Shown here: piece after piece, positions 31,900 to 41,459 of the stretch
Layout of the letters: each line of letters opens with the position of its first letter
How positions within the stretch are numbered: the first letter of the stretch is position 1
Program-made: the position numbers and the translations under genes
Assembly: GCF_014400405.1 (NCBI RefSeq)
Contig: NZ_CP060496.1
Span: forward strand, 2,418,001 to 2,482,000
DNA from: Brachybacterium sp. Z12
Lineage (GTDB): Bacteria > Actinomycetota > Actinomycetes > Actinomycetales > Dermabacteraceae
Length of the DNA: 64,000 nucleotides
Direction of reading: 5' to 3'
Notes under the pieces: model-generated
What the model saw: the letters and a program-made list of their open reading frames with translations, nothing else
Databases searched by the model: none
Told to the model about the DNA's origin: nothing

Positions 31900-32280
31900 T
31901 CAGCGCGCCAGCTCCTCCAGCACCTCCTGCAGCACCTGGGCATGGTTGTGCTCGGTGTCCTTCGCGGCGAACAGGAGCACGATCTTGTGAGCATCCGCTT
32001 CCCGGGCCCGGTCCAGCAGCGCCTGCGGGGCGTCGCTGTCGTCGAGCTCATGACGGTACCGGCCCGAGAACTCTTCAAAGTCCAGGTCAGCGCCGTGGAA
32101 CGCCTTCCGCAGATCGGCGCTGGGGGCGATGTCCTTGTCCCAGTCGTCGTGCGCGAGCCGCTCCTTCTTGATGCCTCGCGGCCAGAGGCGATCCACCAGC
32201 ACCCGGTACTCGCGGGCGGCGGAGCCGTCGTCGTCGAGCACGTCGTGGACACGTTCCAGAGTGATCTTCAGGGTGCTCAT
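31900..32280 (-). CDS. DUF488 family protein
   Basis: 126 residues with the family signature EYRVLVDRLWPRGIKKERLAHDDW and the C-terminal KIVLLFAAKDTEHNHAQVL. ATG 32280 follows GGGAGGATCC. DUF488 proteins are small, widespread and of unknown biochemical function; in several bacteria they respond to stress. Next gene upstream is tpx. Confidence 0.92.
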   Translation of the reverse strand: MSTLKITLERVHDVLDDDGSAAREYRVLVDRLWPRGIKKERLAHDDWDKDIAPSADLRKAFHGADLDFEEFSGRYRHELDDSDAPQALLDRAREADAHKIVLLFAAKDTEHNHAQVLQEVLEELAR

Positions 32281-32307
32281 GGCGGGATCCTCCCGGTAGC
32301 GGATGAG

Positions 32308-32347
32308 ACAGGGCCCGGTCCGCGCCGGAGGGCGGGCCGGGCCCTGT
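32308..32347 (-). terminator. tpx terminator hairpin
   Basis: ACAGGGCCCGG (32308-32318) pairs perfectly with CCGGGCCCTGT (32337-32347). It lies 28 bp downstream of tpx on the minus strand, before the DUF488 gene. Confidence 0.6.
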
Positions 32348-32374
32348 GGTCAGGGGTCAAGCGACGGGGTGCTC

Positions 32375-32872
32375 TCAGGCGAGGGCCGCCGTCGCGGCGT
32401 CGTAGTCCGGCTCCTCGGTGACCTCGGCGACCTGCTCGGTGTAGACGACCTTGCCCTCGGCGTCGGTCACCACGACCGCACGGGAGAGCAGTCCGGCCAG
32501 CGGACCGTCGTTCATCGTGACGCCGTAGTCCTCACCGAAGGAGGAGCGGAAGGCGGAGCCGGTGATGACATTCTCGATGCCCTCGGCGCCGCAGAAGCGG
32601 GCCTGGGCGAAGGGAAGGTCCTGGGAGACGCAGACGACCACGGTGTTCTCGAGGCCCGCGGCGATCTCGTTGAACTTCCGCACGCTCATCGCGCAGGTGC
32701 CGGTGTCCAGGGAGGGGAAGATGTTCAGGACCACGCGCTTGCCGGCGAGGTCGGCACTGGAGACTGCGCCGAGGTCCTGACCGACGATCTTGAAGGCCGG
32801 GATGACGGAGCCCTGTGCGGGCAGCTCGCCAGCGGTCGTGATCGGGGTGTTCTGGAAGGTGATGGAAGCCAT
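32375..32872 (-). CDS. tpx: thiol peroxidase, atypical 2-Cys peroxiredoxin
   Basis: 165 residues from ATG 32872. The peroxidatic Cys60 is in FPSLDTGTCAMSVRKFNE and the resolving Cys94 in ARFCGAEGIEN, the pair that defines Tpx. The enzyme reduces hydrogen and lipid peroxides with thioredoxin. Ends SFGEDYGV...GLLSRAVVVTDAEGKVVYTE as in the family. Single gene with its own terminator. Confidence 0.96.
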   Translation of the reverse strand: MASITFQNTPITTAGELPAQGSVIPAFKIVGQDLGAVSSADLAGKRVVLNIFPSLDTGTCAMSVRKFNEIAAGLENTVVVCVSQDLPFAQARFCGAEGIENVITGSAFRSSFGEDYGVTMNDGPLAGLLSRAVVVTDAEGKVVYTEQVAEVTEEPDYDAATAALA

Positions 32873-32976
32873 GCCCCCATCATCATCCTCCGAGCTGAAC
32901 GGCACAACCAGAAACCTGAGTGCCCGAGAATCCGGGCACCCAGGAACCTGAGATCGCGGGAACCCGCCGGTGGCGG

Positions 32977-33860
32977 TCAGTCCATCGTCTCCTGCAGCCG
33001 CTGCGTCTGCTCCTCGACGTCGAACTCAGCGGCGGGCCACTGCGGGTCGATGCCCTCGAGCGCGTCCAGCAGGAGCTGCTGCACTGCGATGCGTGCGTAC
33101 CACTTGCGGTCTGCCGGGACCACGGTCCACGGAGCGCCGACGGTCGAGGTGGCGCGCAGCGCACGCGTGTACGCCTCCATGTAGTCGTCCCAGTGCTTCC
33201 GCTCGTCCACGTCACCGGGGTTGAACTTCCAGTGCTTGTCGGGGCGCTCGAGGCGCTCCATCAGCCGCTCGCCCTGCTCCTGGCGGGAGATGTGGAGCAT
33301 GACCTTCACGATGGTCGTTCCGCCCTCGATGAGCTCCCGCTCGAAAGCATTGATCGCGGTGTACCGGCTGCGGAGCTCTTTTGCGTCGGCCCAGCCGTGC
33401 ACCCGGTGGATCAGCACGTCCTCGTAGTGGGAGCGGTCGAACACGCCGATCATCCCGGGGGCGGGGGTGCGCTTGCGGATCCGCCACAGGAAGTCGTGGC
33501 GCTTCTCCGCGGGGGTGGGGGCCTTGAAGGCGGTGATGTCCACGCCCTGCGGATCCACGTTCCCGACCACATGGCGCATGATGCCGCCCTTGCCGGAGGT
33601 GTCCATGCCCTGCACGATCAGCAGCACTGAGCGCCCTCCGCCCTCCGCGTCGTTGCGGGCGGCGTAGAGGCGCTCCTGCAGCTCGTCGAGTGCGCCGTCG
33701 CGGGCGGCGAGCAGTTCCTTGCCGTCGGCCTTCTTCCCGTCGAAGCCGGGGTGGCGCGGGGATCGAGCTCGGTGACGTCCCCCTTCCAGTCCGAGGGGAT
33801 CGGGAAGCCGGTGGGCCTCTGGTCCGCGAGGGCGGTCTTCTTCTTCGACTTCTTCGACAT
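32977..33860 (-). CDS. ppk2: polyphosphate kinase 2 family protein (frameshifted in this read)
   Basis: About 294 residues. Walker A is LIVQGMDTSGKGGIMRHVV, the lid is FLWRIRKRTPAPG, and Walker B is IGVFDRSHYEDVLIHRVHGW. PPK2 enzymes use polyphosphate to phosphorylate nucleotides. The N-terminal lysine-rich MSKKSKKKTAL part is separated by a missing G near 33757; corrected, DPRATPGFDGKKADGKELLAAR is continuous. ATG 33860 is preceded at six bases by TACTGT (leaderless). The exact class (AMP-, ADP- or both) is not assigned. Confidence 0.9.
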
Positions 33861-33866
33861 AGGGGC

Positions 33867-33872
33867 ACAGTA
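33867..33872 (-). promoter_or_regulatory. -10 box of a leaderless mRNA (ppk2)
   Basis: TACTGT on the minus strand, six bases (GCCCCT), then the ppk2 ATG. Confidence 0.5.
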
Positions 33873-33909
33873 GTGGGAGGCGGAAGCATGCGCCCGGTGA
33901 AGCGGGAAC

Positions 33910-33938
33910 TTGACTCCACCGTTCGGTCGGTCGAGTGT
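33910..33938 (+). promoter_or_regulatory. promoter of the amidohydrolase gene
   Basis: TTGACT (33910-33915), a 17-bp spacer and GAGTGT (33933-33938), six bases before ATG 33945. The -35 is good and the -10 is weak. The spacing again predicts a leaderless message. Confidence 0.45.
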
Positions 33939-33944
33939 CAGAGC

Positions 33945-35117
33945 ATGACGCTCACCGCCATCACCCATGCCCATGTCGTCCCGATCGAGGGCGACCCCTT
34001 CGATGGGACGGTCCTCGTGCGCGACGGCCGCATCGCCGAGCTCGGTCCCAATCTCGCTGTCCCCGCCGAGGCCGAGGTGGTGGACGCCGCCGGCGGCTGG
34101 CTGCTGCCGGGCTTCATCGACGCCCACGTGCACCTGGGCGTGGACGAGGAGGGTGAGGGCTGGGCCGGCCAGGACACCAACGAGATGACCGATCCGGTGA
34201 TGGCCGCGGCCCGGGCGATCGATGCGATCAACCCCGTCGAGGTGGGTTTCGACGACGCCATCATCGGCGGCATCACCGCGGTGAACGTGAACCCCGGCTC
34301 CGGCAACCCGATCGGCGGCCTCGCCGTCGCGATCCGCACCCATGGCCGGGTGGTGGACGACATGGTGCTGCGCAGCCCCTCCGGGCTGAAGGCGGCCCTG
34401 GGCGAGAACCCCAAGCGCATCTACGGCGAGCGCAAGCAGACCCCGTCGACCCGGCTCGGGGTCGCGCTGACGATCCGTCAGGCCTTCGCGAAGGCCCGGG
34501 CCTGGGCGGCGAAGCCCGCCGACGAGCGCGACTCCGATCTGGTCTCCGAGGCGCTCAGCCGGGTCCTGGAGCGGGAGATCCCGTGGCGGCAACACTCCCA
34601 TCGGGCCGATGACATCGCCACCGCGCTCCGCCTCGCCGAGGAGTTCGGCTATGAGCTGGTGCTGGATCACGGCACCGAGTCGTATCTGCTCGCCGACCGG
34701 ATCGCAGAGGCCGGGGTGCCGGTGCTCTACGGTCCGCTGATCGTCTCGCGCTCCAAGGTGGAGGTCCGCCACCGCACCCCGAAGGCGCCCGGCATCCTCA
34801 CCGCGGCCGGGGTGAAGGTCTCGATCATCACCGATCATCCGGTGGTGCCGATCGAGTTCCTCGTCGATCAGGCGGCGCTGGCCGTCAAGCACGGCATGGC
34901 ACCGGCCGATGCCCTGCGCGCGATCACCCTGAACCCTGCAGAGGTGCTGGGCGTCGAGGACCGCCTGGGGTCGATCGAGGCGGGCAAGGACGCGGACCTC
35001 GTGCTCTGGGACGGCGATCCGCTGGATACGCGGAACCGCACCCAGCGGGTCTGGCAGCGGGGCCGTGAGGTGATGCGCCGTGACGAGGCCGGGGACCCGG
35101 TGATCGCCGAACGATGA
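33945..35117 (+). CDS. amidohydrolase (imidazolonepropionase-like)
   Basis: 390 residues, metal-dependent TIM-barrel hydrolase. The first metal site FIDAHVHLG follows the small beta domain (GTVLVRDGRIAELGPNL). HSHRADDI near residue 220, VLDHGTESYLL and IITDHPVVP supply further ligands, and the C-terminal LGSIEAGKDADLVLWDGDPL closes the beta domain. The closest type is the cytoplasmic amidohydrolase group related to imidazolonepropionase and prolidase. The substrate is not known and no hut gene is nearby. Confidence 0.88.
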   Translation: MTLTAITHAHVVPIEGDPFDGTVLVRDGRIAELGPNLAVPAEAEVVDAAGGWLLPGFIDAHVHLGVDEEGEGWAGQDTNEMTDPVMAAARAIDAINPVEVGFDDAIIGGITAVNVNPGSGNPIGGLAVAIRTHGRVVDDMVLRSPSGLKAALGENPKRIYGERKQTPSTRLGVALTIRQAFAKARAWAAKPADERDSDLVSEALSRVLEREIPWRQHSHRADDIATALRLAEEFGYELVLDHGTESYLLADRIAEAGVPVLYGPLIVSRSKVEVRHRTPKAPGILTAAGVKVSIITDHPVVPIEFLVDQAALAVKHGMAPADALRAITLNPAEVLGVEDRLGSIEAGKDADLVLWDGDPLDTRNRTQRVWQRGREVMRRDEAGDPVIAER

Positions 35118-35172
35118 GCTCGGCGTGCGGTGGGCGGCGTGCGGCCCCCTTCGGCGGCCCAGCGCTCGATCA

Positions 35173-35873
35173 TCAGTCGTCGATGCGGACCTCGCCGGTC
35201 TCCACATCCACCTCGACATCGACATCGCCGCCACCCTCGCTGCGCTCGATGTCGACCTGGTAGCGGATCCGGCCGTCGTCGGAGTCCAGCTCCCAGCCGC
35301 TGACGCGCCCGGGCTGCTCGCCGAGGGCGATCTCGATCGCGTCGGCGTAGGCCATAGGCGAGGTCACGTCGACGACAGGGTCCTGATCGTCGTCGTCATC
35401 GGTGTCGTGCTCGGTGACCTCGCCGGTGGTCGCATCGATGTCGAGCTCGTGCTGGGTGCCGTCCGCGACGAGTTCGAGCTCCCACTCCCAGGTGCGGTCG
35501 TCGTGATCGATCTCGATCTGGACGAGGTCGCCGCCGCCCACGGTCTCGGTGGCGATATCGATCGCCTGCTCGGCGCTGATCGGCAGCTCCTCGGTCGCGA
35601 GGTCCGCATCCTCGGGCAGCGCCTCTGAGGCGGCGCCGTCCTGGCCAGTGTCGCCGCCGCCGTCGCTCGCGCCGCCGTCATCGCTGGCAGCACCGCCGTC
35701 GTCGGTCGCGCCGTCGTCAGCGCCGTCTTCCTCCTGGGTGGCGCCGGACTCCTCCGAGGGGCGCCGCCGTCCTCGTCGGCGGTGCCGCTGCATCCGGCGG
35801 CCAGGGCGAGGGCGAGCGCGCCGAGCGCTGCGGCGCGGGCGGTTCTGCGGGGGCGGGTGATCGTGCGGGACAT
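35173..35873 (-). CDS. PepSY-domain lipoprotein (frameshifted in this read)
   Basis: About 233 residues. Signal peptide with lipobox ALAAGC near residue 28, then a long acidic linker of E, D, G and S. Two PepSY-like units follow: SAEQAIDIATETVGGGDLVQIEID with EWELELVADGTQHELDID, and AYADAIEIALGEQPGRVSGWELD with IRYQVDIERSEGG. One C is missing near 35760 (GAPSEESGATQEE when corrected). PepSY domains are small secreted units linked to peptidase inhibition or signalling; the role here is unknown. Confidence 0.83.
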
Positions 35874-36389
35874 GGCGGTCCACCTTTCGAAGGGCACTGC
35901 CGTCGGCGGCACCATCCGGGCTGTCCGGGTATCTCCAGAGTAGATCGCCAGGCAGGGCCCGGGCAGGGGCTGAGGGCTCTCTCATCCGGCTCTCACCCGC
36001 GCCTCATGCCCTGCCGCAGGCAGCGACCGTGCCGCGCTGTCGGGAGCGTCCGGGTCCGGACCGACCGCACGGTCCCGAAAAAGATCTCGATGATCCTGCA
36101 GGCCTCTGTGTCAGGCCACCGGTGTGCCGGGCGGGCGTGGTCCGCGGTGTCGGCGGCGCGCGGCGGGCCAGGGTTCCGCTCACGGCGCGGACCCGTGTGG
36201 CCTGCACCTGCGCTCGGCGGGCCGGGGCCTCGAGCGATGGGAAGGGCCGGCCCCGGGCTTCGCGCCTGTGGTCCGTCGGCCCTCGTGCACTAGCGTCGCC
36301 AGCACCGATCTGGACCGCACGGCGTCCCTGGGACGCCTCCGGGCCACCCGGAAGCAGGAATCCCGAACGTCGGCACGAAGGAGCATCTG
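35874..36389. other. 516-bp intergenic region without a recognised gene
   Basis: Divergent gap between the PepSY lipoprotein gene and the PRC-barrel gene. TACTCT (minus strand, 35937-35942) and TAGCGT (plus strand, 36291-36296) are possible -10 boxes for the two genes. The open frames inside it have no ribosome-binding site and unremarkable arginine/proline-rich translations. I see no RNA gene or repeat. Confidence 0.5.
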
Positions 36390-37217
36390 ATGACTTTCCG
36401 AGGCACCATCGAGGAACTGCAGAACGCCGTGGTCGTGGACCGTGACGGCGACAAGCTGGGGAAGGTCGCCCAGGTATACCTGGACAACGACACCCGAGAC
36501 CCGTCGTGGGTGACCGTGAAGACCGGCCTCCTCGGCACGAACGAGAGCTTCGTCCCGCTGGATAAGTCCGACTACGCCGACGGCACCATCACAGTGCCGT
36601 TCGAGAAGTCCTACATCAAGGACGCCCCCCACATCGCCGAGGACGGCGAGCTCGTCCGTGAGCAGGAGGACGAGCTGTACCGCTACTACGGGATCAGCGG
36701 CGGCACGGGCGGGCAGCAGGAGCCCGGCGTCGATCCCACCGGCTCCCGCGACCACGCAGGACGGCAGGACACCCCGGGCCCCCGGAACACCGCAGGACGA
36801 CAGGACGCCCCGGGCGCCCGGGACGATCAGGACCAGCACCGCCCCGACGTGACCGATGGCGGCGGCGTCACGCTCCACGAGGAGCAGGCGCACGTCGGCA
36901 CCGAGAAGGTGCAGACCGGCCGAGTACGCCTGCGCAAGCACGTGGTCACCGACACTGAGCAGGTCGAGGTGCCCGTGCAGCGCGAGGAGCTCGTCCTGGA
37001 GCGTGAGCCCGCCGACGGCCGCGCCGGTGGCACCCTCTCCGAGGAGGAGGTGGACGTCACCCTCACCGAGGAGCGCCCGGTCGTGGAGAAGGAGACCGTG
37101 CGGACCGACCTCTCCCACGAGGAGGTCGAGATGGACGAAGAGGCCCTCGACGGCCGTCCCGGTCGTCGCGCCCGAGGCGACGAGCCCGGGACCGCCGGGC
37201 CCGGCCGCGGCGTCTGA
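36390..37217 (+). CDS. PRC-barrel and DUF2382 domain protein
   Basis: 275 residues. N-terminal PRC-barrel (about 1-95: VVVDRDGDKLGKVAQVYLDN...FVPLDKSDYADGTITVPFEKSYIKDAP), a low-complexity linker with a 12-residue tandem repeat, then a DUF2382 (YsnF/AvaK) domain (about 160-250) with GRVRLRKHVVTDTEQVEVPVQREE. This architecture is usual in actinobacterial and bacillar stress proteins. The biochemical role is unknown. Cytoplasmic, no signal peptide. Confidence 0.93.
   Translation: MTFRGTIEELQNAVVVDRDGDKLGKVAQVYLDNDTRDPSWVTVKTGLLGTNESFVPLDKSDYADGTITVPFEKSYIKDAPHIAEDGELVREQEDELYRYYGISGGTGGQQEPGVDPTGSRDHAGRQDTPGPRNTAGRQDAPGARDDQDQHRPDVTDGGGVTLHEEQAHVGTEKVQTGRVRLRKHVVTDTEQVEVPVQREELVLEREPADGRAGGTLSEEEVDVTLTEERPVVEKETVRTDLSHEEVEMDEEALDGRPGRRARGDEPGTAGPGRGV
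36756..36827 (+). repeat. two tandem 36-bp repeats inside the PRC-barrel gene linker
   Basis: Units 36756-36791 and 36792-36827 differ at only a few positions and encode AGRQDTPGPRNT and AGRQDAPGARDD. They keep the reading frame, so copy-number change would only alter linker length. Confidence 0.75.
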
Positions 37218-37236
37218 TCCTCGCAGCAGCTCGATC

Positions 37237-37271
37237 GACGGGCGCGTCACCTCCCGGGTGACGCGCCCGTC
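37237..37271 (+). terminator. 15-bp perfect hairpin terminator
   Basis: GACGGGCGCGTCACC (37237-37251), a 5-base loop, then its exact complement (37257-37271). It lies 20 bp after the PRC-barrel gene and about 120 bp before xfp. Confidence 0.75.
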
Positions 37272-37391
37272 CTCGCAGACCACGCCCCGGCCGCAGGACC
37301 TCGGACCTTCCCCTGGGAACGGGAAGGGCATAGCGTCGAGGGGCCGGAGCGCACAGCCGACACCCCTGACCGCCGGACCTGAGGAGCTCTC

Positions 37392-39863
37392 GTGATCACT
37401 GCCCCGACGTGGCCGAACCGCCCGCCCACTCCGCCCTCCGCCGAGGACCTCGAACAGCTCCACTCCTGGTGGCGGGCCGCGAACTACCTCTCGGTGGGCC
37501 AGATCTACCTGAAGGACAATCCGCTGCTGCGCCAGCCCCTGCAGCGCGAGCACATCAAGCCGCGGCTGCTGGGGCACTGGGGCACCACGCCCGGCTTGAC
37601 GTTCCTGTACGCGCACGCCAACCGGGCGATCGGTCAGCGCGGCCTCAACGCCATGTACATCACCGGGCCCGGGCACGGCGGTCCCGGGCTCGTCGCCTCG
37701 ACCTACCTCGAGGGCACCTACTCCGAGGTGTACCCGGCGGTGAGCGAGGACGAGGAGGGGATGAAGCGCCTGTTCACCCAGTTCTCCTTCCCCGGCGGGA
37801 TCCCTTCTCACGTGGCCCCGGAGACGCCCGGCTCGATCCATGAGGGCGGGGAGCTGGGCTACTCGCTCTCCCACGCCTATGGCGCGATGTTCGACAGCCC
37901 CGACCAGATCGCGTTCACCGTGGTCGGCGACGGCGAGGCCGAGACGGGCCCGTTGGCCACCTCCTGGCATTCGAACAAGTTCGTCAACCCCCAGCAGGAC
38001 GGCGTGGTGCTGCCGATCCTGCACCTGAACGGCTACAAGATCGCCAACCCCACCGTGCTCGCCCGCATCGGGGAGGATGAGCTCGAGGCGCTGCTGCGCG
38101 GTTACGGCCACACCCCGCTGTTCTTCACCGGCGGCTTCGACGACGAGGACCCGCTGGAGATCCATCGGCGCTTCGCCGAGGTCCTCGACAAGGCCCTCGA
38201 CCAGATCGCCGAGATCAAGCAGCGGGCGCAGGAGGACGCCGCCGCCGGGCGCGAGACCGAGCGCCCTGCCTGGCCGATGATCGTGTTCCGCACCCCGAAG
38301 GGATGGACCGGTCCGAAGGAGGTCGACGGCGAGAAGGCCGAGGGCTCCTGGCGCTCGCACCAGGTGCCGCTGGGCAACGCCCGCGACACCGACGAGCACC
38401 TCGCACAGCTGGACGACTGGCTGCGCTCGTACCGTCCCGAGGAGCTGTTCGACGAGACGGGGCGCCTGCGCGAGGACATCGCCGAGGCGGCGCCGACGGG
38501 CGAGCAGCGGATGTCCGCGAATCCCTCGACCAACGGCGGCTCGGTGCTCACGCCCCTGCGCCTGCCTGACTTCCGCGACTACGCCGTCGAGGTCCCCGAG
38601 CCCGGGGGCACGACCGCGGAGGCGACGAAGGTGCTGGGCACCTGGCTGCGGGACGTGGTGCGCGAGAACCCGCAGAACTTCCGGATCTTCGGCCCGGACG
38701 AGACCGCCTCGAACCGCCTGCAGTCGGTCTACGAGGCCACCGACAAGCAGTGGAACGCGGACCTCGAGGAGCATGACCGCTCCGAGCACCTGGCCCGCGC
38801 CGGCCGCGTGATGGAGGTGCTGTCCGAGCATCAGTGCCAGGGCTGGCTCGAGGGCTACCTGCTCACCGGGCGCCACGGGATGTTCTCCTCCTACGAGGCG
38901 TTCATCCACATCGTCGACTCGATGGTCAACCAGCATGCGAAATGGCTGAAGGTGACCAATGAGCTCGAATGGCGCCGCCCCCTCGCCTCGCTGAACTATC
39001 TGCTGAGCTCGCATGTGTGGCGTCAGGACCACAACGGCTTCTCCCACCAGGATCCGGGCTTCATCGATCACATGGTCAACAAGAAGGCCGAGATCGTGCG
39101 GGTCTATCTCCCGCCGGACGCGAACACGCTGCTGTCCACCTACGACCACTGCCTGCGCTCGAAGCAGTACGTGAACGTCGTCGTCGCCGGCAAGCAGCCG
39201 GGGCCGAGCTGGCTCAGCATGGACGAGGCGATCGTCCACTGCGCACGGGGCCTGGGCATCTGGGACTGGGCCGGCACGGAGCAGCGCGGCCAGGAGCCGG
39301 AGGTGGTGCTCGCCTGCGCCGGGGACATCCCCACCATCGAGGTGCTCGCGGCGGCGAAGATCCTCCGCGAGCAGATTCCGGAGCTGCGGATGCGGGTGCT
39401 GAATGTGGTGGACCTGATGCGGCTCCAGGACGACAGCGAGCACCCGCACGGACTTTCGCAGCGGGACTTCGACGGTTACTTCGGGCAGGACATCCCGGTG
39501 GTGTTCTCCTATCACGGCTACCCCTGGCTGATCCATCGCCTGGCCTACCGCCACGACCGCAGCTCCCGGATCCATGTGCGCGGCTACAAGGAGGAGGGCA
39601 CCACCACGACCCCCTTCGACATGCTGATGCTCAACGACGCGGACCGCTATCACCTGGTGATGGATGTGATCGATCGGGTCGAAGGGCTCGGCATCCGGTA
39701 CGCGGGCCTGCGTCAGCAGATGGTGGATACGCGGATCCGGGCACGCGCCCATGCCTACGAGCACGGGGAGGATGCCCCGGAGATCACGCAGTGGCAGTGG
39801 GGCGATGGCGGGGACTCCGTGCCGGGAGGGACCCCGCCGGATACTGGAGGCGACAATGGCTGA
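37392..39863 (+). CDS. xfp: phosphoketolase
   Basis: 823 residues, ThDP-dependent cleavage of xylulose 5-phosphate or fructose 6-phosphate to acetyl phosphate plus an aldose phosphate. Family marks are [51 protein letters not shown], ThDP site [20 protein letters not shown] (about residue 177) and [23 protein letters not shown] 37392 follows GAGGAGCTCTC. The 3' end overlaps the acylphosphatase gene by 8 bp. Confidence 0.96.
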   Translation: MITAPTWPNRPPTPPSAEDLEQLHSWWRAANYLSVGQIYLKDNPLLRQPLQREHIKPRLLGHWGTTPGLTFLYAHANRAIGQRGLNAMYITGPGHGGPGLVASTYLEGTYSEVYPAVSEDEEGMKRLFTQFSFPGGIPSHVAPETPGSIHEGGELGYSLSHAYGAMFDSPDQIAFTVVGDGEAETGPLATSWHSNKFVNPQQDGVVLPILHLNGYKIANPTVLARIGEDELEALLRGYGHTPLFFTGGFDDEDPLEIHRRFAEVLDKALDQIAEIKQRAQEDAAAGRETERPAWPMIVFRTPKGWTGPKEVDGEKAEGSWRSHQVPLGNARDTDEHLAQLDDWLRSYRPEELFDETGRLREDIAEAAPTGEQRMSANPSTNGGSVLTPLRLPDFRDYAVEVPEPGGTTAEATKVLGTWLRDVVRENPQNFRIFGPDETASNRLQSVYEATDKQWNADLEEHDRSEHLARAGRVMEVLSEHQCQGWLEGYLLTGRHGMFSSYEAFIHIVDSMVNQHAKWLKVTNELEWRRPLASLNYLLSSHVWRQDHNGFSHQDPGFIDHMVNKKAEIVRVYLPPDANTLLSTYDHCLRSKQYVNVVVAGKQPGPSWLSMDEAIVHCARGLGIWDWAGTEQRGQEPEVVLACAGDIPTIEVLAAAKILREQIPELRMRVLNVVDLMRLQDDSEHPHGLSQRDFDGYFGQDIPVVFSYHGYPWLIHRLAYRHDRSSRIHVRGYKEEGTTTTPFDMLMLNDADRYHLVMDVIDRVEGLGIRYAGLRQQMVDTRIRARAHAYEHGEDAPEITQWQWGDGGDSVPGGTPPDTGGDNG

Positions 39864-40140
39864 GGCCCGGCCGATCCGCCGGGTCGTGCGGGTTCGCGGA
39901 CGGGTCCAGGGGGTCGGCTTCCGGATGGACGCCGCCGGCGCGGCCGCGCGGCTCGGCGTCGCCGGCACGGTGCGGAACCTGTGGGACGGCACCGTCGAAG
40001 CCGACGTGGAGGGCCCGCCCGACGCGGTCGAGTCGATGCTCGAGCACCTGCGTCAGGGTCCCTCCTCCGCTCAGGTCGAGGGGATCGACATCCGCTGCCT
40101 GGACCCTCGCGGCGCGGACGGCTTCCGCATCACCGACTGA
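39856..40140 (+). CDS. acyP: acylphosphatase
   Basis: 94 residues. The phosphate loop and catalytic arginine are in [22 protein letters not shown] and the catalytic asparagine in [17 protein letters not shown], the two residues that define the enzyme. It hydrolyses acyl phosphates, including acetyl phosphate. The gene starts 8 bp inside the end of xfp, whose product is acetyl phosphate, so the two are co-translated and may be linked in function; the link is inference. Ends 9 bp from the converging MFS gene. Confidence 0.94.
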   Translation: MAEARPIRRVVRVRGRVQGVGFRMDAAGAAARLGVAGTVRNLWDGTVEADVEGPPDAVESMLEHLRQGPSSAQVEGIDIRCLDPRGADGFRITD

Positions 40141-40149
40141 GGGGCGGGG

Positions 40150-41314
40150 TCAGCGCCGGGCTGCGGTCGTCCGCAGGTAGTGCGCGGCCACCAGCGCGCC
40201 GGCACCCACCATCACGACTGACGTGAGGATCATCGGGGTCTGGCCCGCCGCGTCGAGGATCAGCCCGCCCAGGAGCGCACCGACCGCGATCGCGGTGTTG
40301 AACGCGGCGCTGTTCAGAGCGGTGGCCTCTTCGAGCACCTCGGTGGCCTCCGAGCCGACGAAGGCCTGCATCGCCACCGAGATCGCACCGACGAACAGGC
40401 CCCACAGCGGCATCACCAGGAGCGCAGTGGACGGTGCATCCATGACCAGCAGCACCGCACCGAGGCCCACCATGGTGCCGATCAGCACGACCAGCACCCC
40501 CACCGGCGGGCTGCGCCGGAGCAGCAGGGCGACGGCGAAGTTGCCGATCAGCCCCGCGATGCCGAAGAGCAGCAGCATCAGTCCCACATCGACCAGCGGG
40601 ACCCCGGCACGCTGGACCAGGACCGGGCTGATGAAGCTGTAGGTGATGAACTGGCCCACCACCACCAGCGCGCTGAGGGTCAGCGCATAGCGCACACCCC
40701 GGTGGCGGGCGGCGGCGAGCATCATCCGACCGCTCACCTTCACCGGGGAGCGGACCGGCTCGACCAGCACCAGGATCAGCACGGCGACGAGCGCGGCGAG
40801 GACCCCCACCACCGCGAACGCCATCCGCCAGCCCACATGGGCTCCGATCCAGGCGGCGATCGGCACGCCGAGCACGAGCGCGCCCCCGGCACCGCTGAAG
40901 GCGATAGTGAGCGCACGGGCGGTGTGCTCGCGGGGCACCTGGCCGATCGCGACGATCGCCATCACCGCCCAGTACAGCCCGATGGAGACGCCCGCGAAGA
41001 GCCGCGCGATGAGCAGCACGGCGAAGCTCTCGGCGACGACGCTGACCGCGCAGGAGGCGACCACCGAGACCAGCGCGAGGACGAGCACCAGGCGACGGTC
41101 CATGCCACGGACGATCACCGGCGTGCACAGAGCGACCACGCCCGCCAGGATCCCGGGCACGGTCACCGCCAAAGCCCGGCCGGCCCCCCTCGCTCACCCC
41201 GAGCTCGGGTGCCATCACGCTGAGCACGCCGATCGGCAGCTCCTCGATGGTGATGAGCACGAAGATCCCCACCGCGAGGGCCACCACCCCGGCCCATCGG
41301 CGTGCGCTGTCCAC
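40150..41314 (-). CDS. MFS transporter, DHA1-like (frameshifted in this read)
   Basis: About 387 residues with 12 membrane helices. Helix 1 ends with ITIEELPIGVLSVMAPELG, the pattern of AraJ/YdhP-type sugar or drug exporters; RLFAGVSIGLYWAVMAIVA (helix 4) and HTARALTIAFSGAGGALVLGVPIAAWIG (motif C, helix 5) follow. An extra G in a six-G run near 41188 breaks the frame; removed, GVSEGAGRALAVTVPGILAG is continuous. GTG 41314 follows GAGGAGCAGCA. Substrate unknown. Confidence 0.88.
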
Positions 41315-41402
41315 TGCTGCTCCTCGTTCTCGGGCCCGGTCGGGTCCGGGCAAGCTCTTCACGATAAGGCACCGTCGTGCCCGCAAGACCCCTCACGACG
41401 GC

Positions 41403-41438
41403 CGACGGCCCCGGCGCTTCTCGCTGCCGGGGCCGTCG
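41403..41438 (-). terminator. 13-bp hairpin downstream of the NAD(P)-binding gene
   Basis: CGACGGCCCCGGC (41403-41415) pairs exactly with GCCGGGGCCGTCG (41426-41438) around a 10-base loop. It sits 21 bp after the stop of the gene ending at 41460 and also upstream of the MFS gene. Confidence 0.65.
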
Positions 41439-41459
41439 TCTCCGTCGTACGGGGCGGGT

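Noticed and set aside
36180..39992. 1270-residue open frame on the minus strand opposite xfp
   Set aside because: It is the shadow of a high-GC gene; its translation has no family features, and the plus strand carries a full phosphoketolase.
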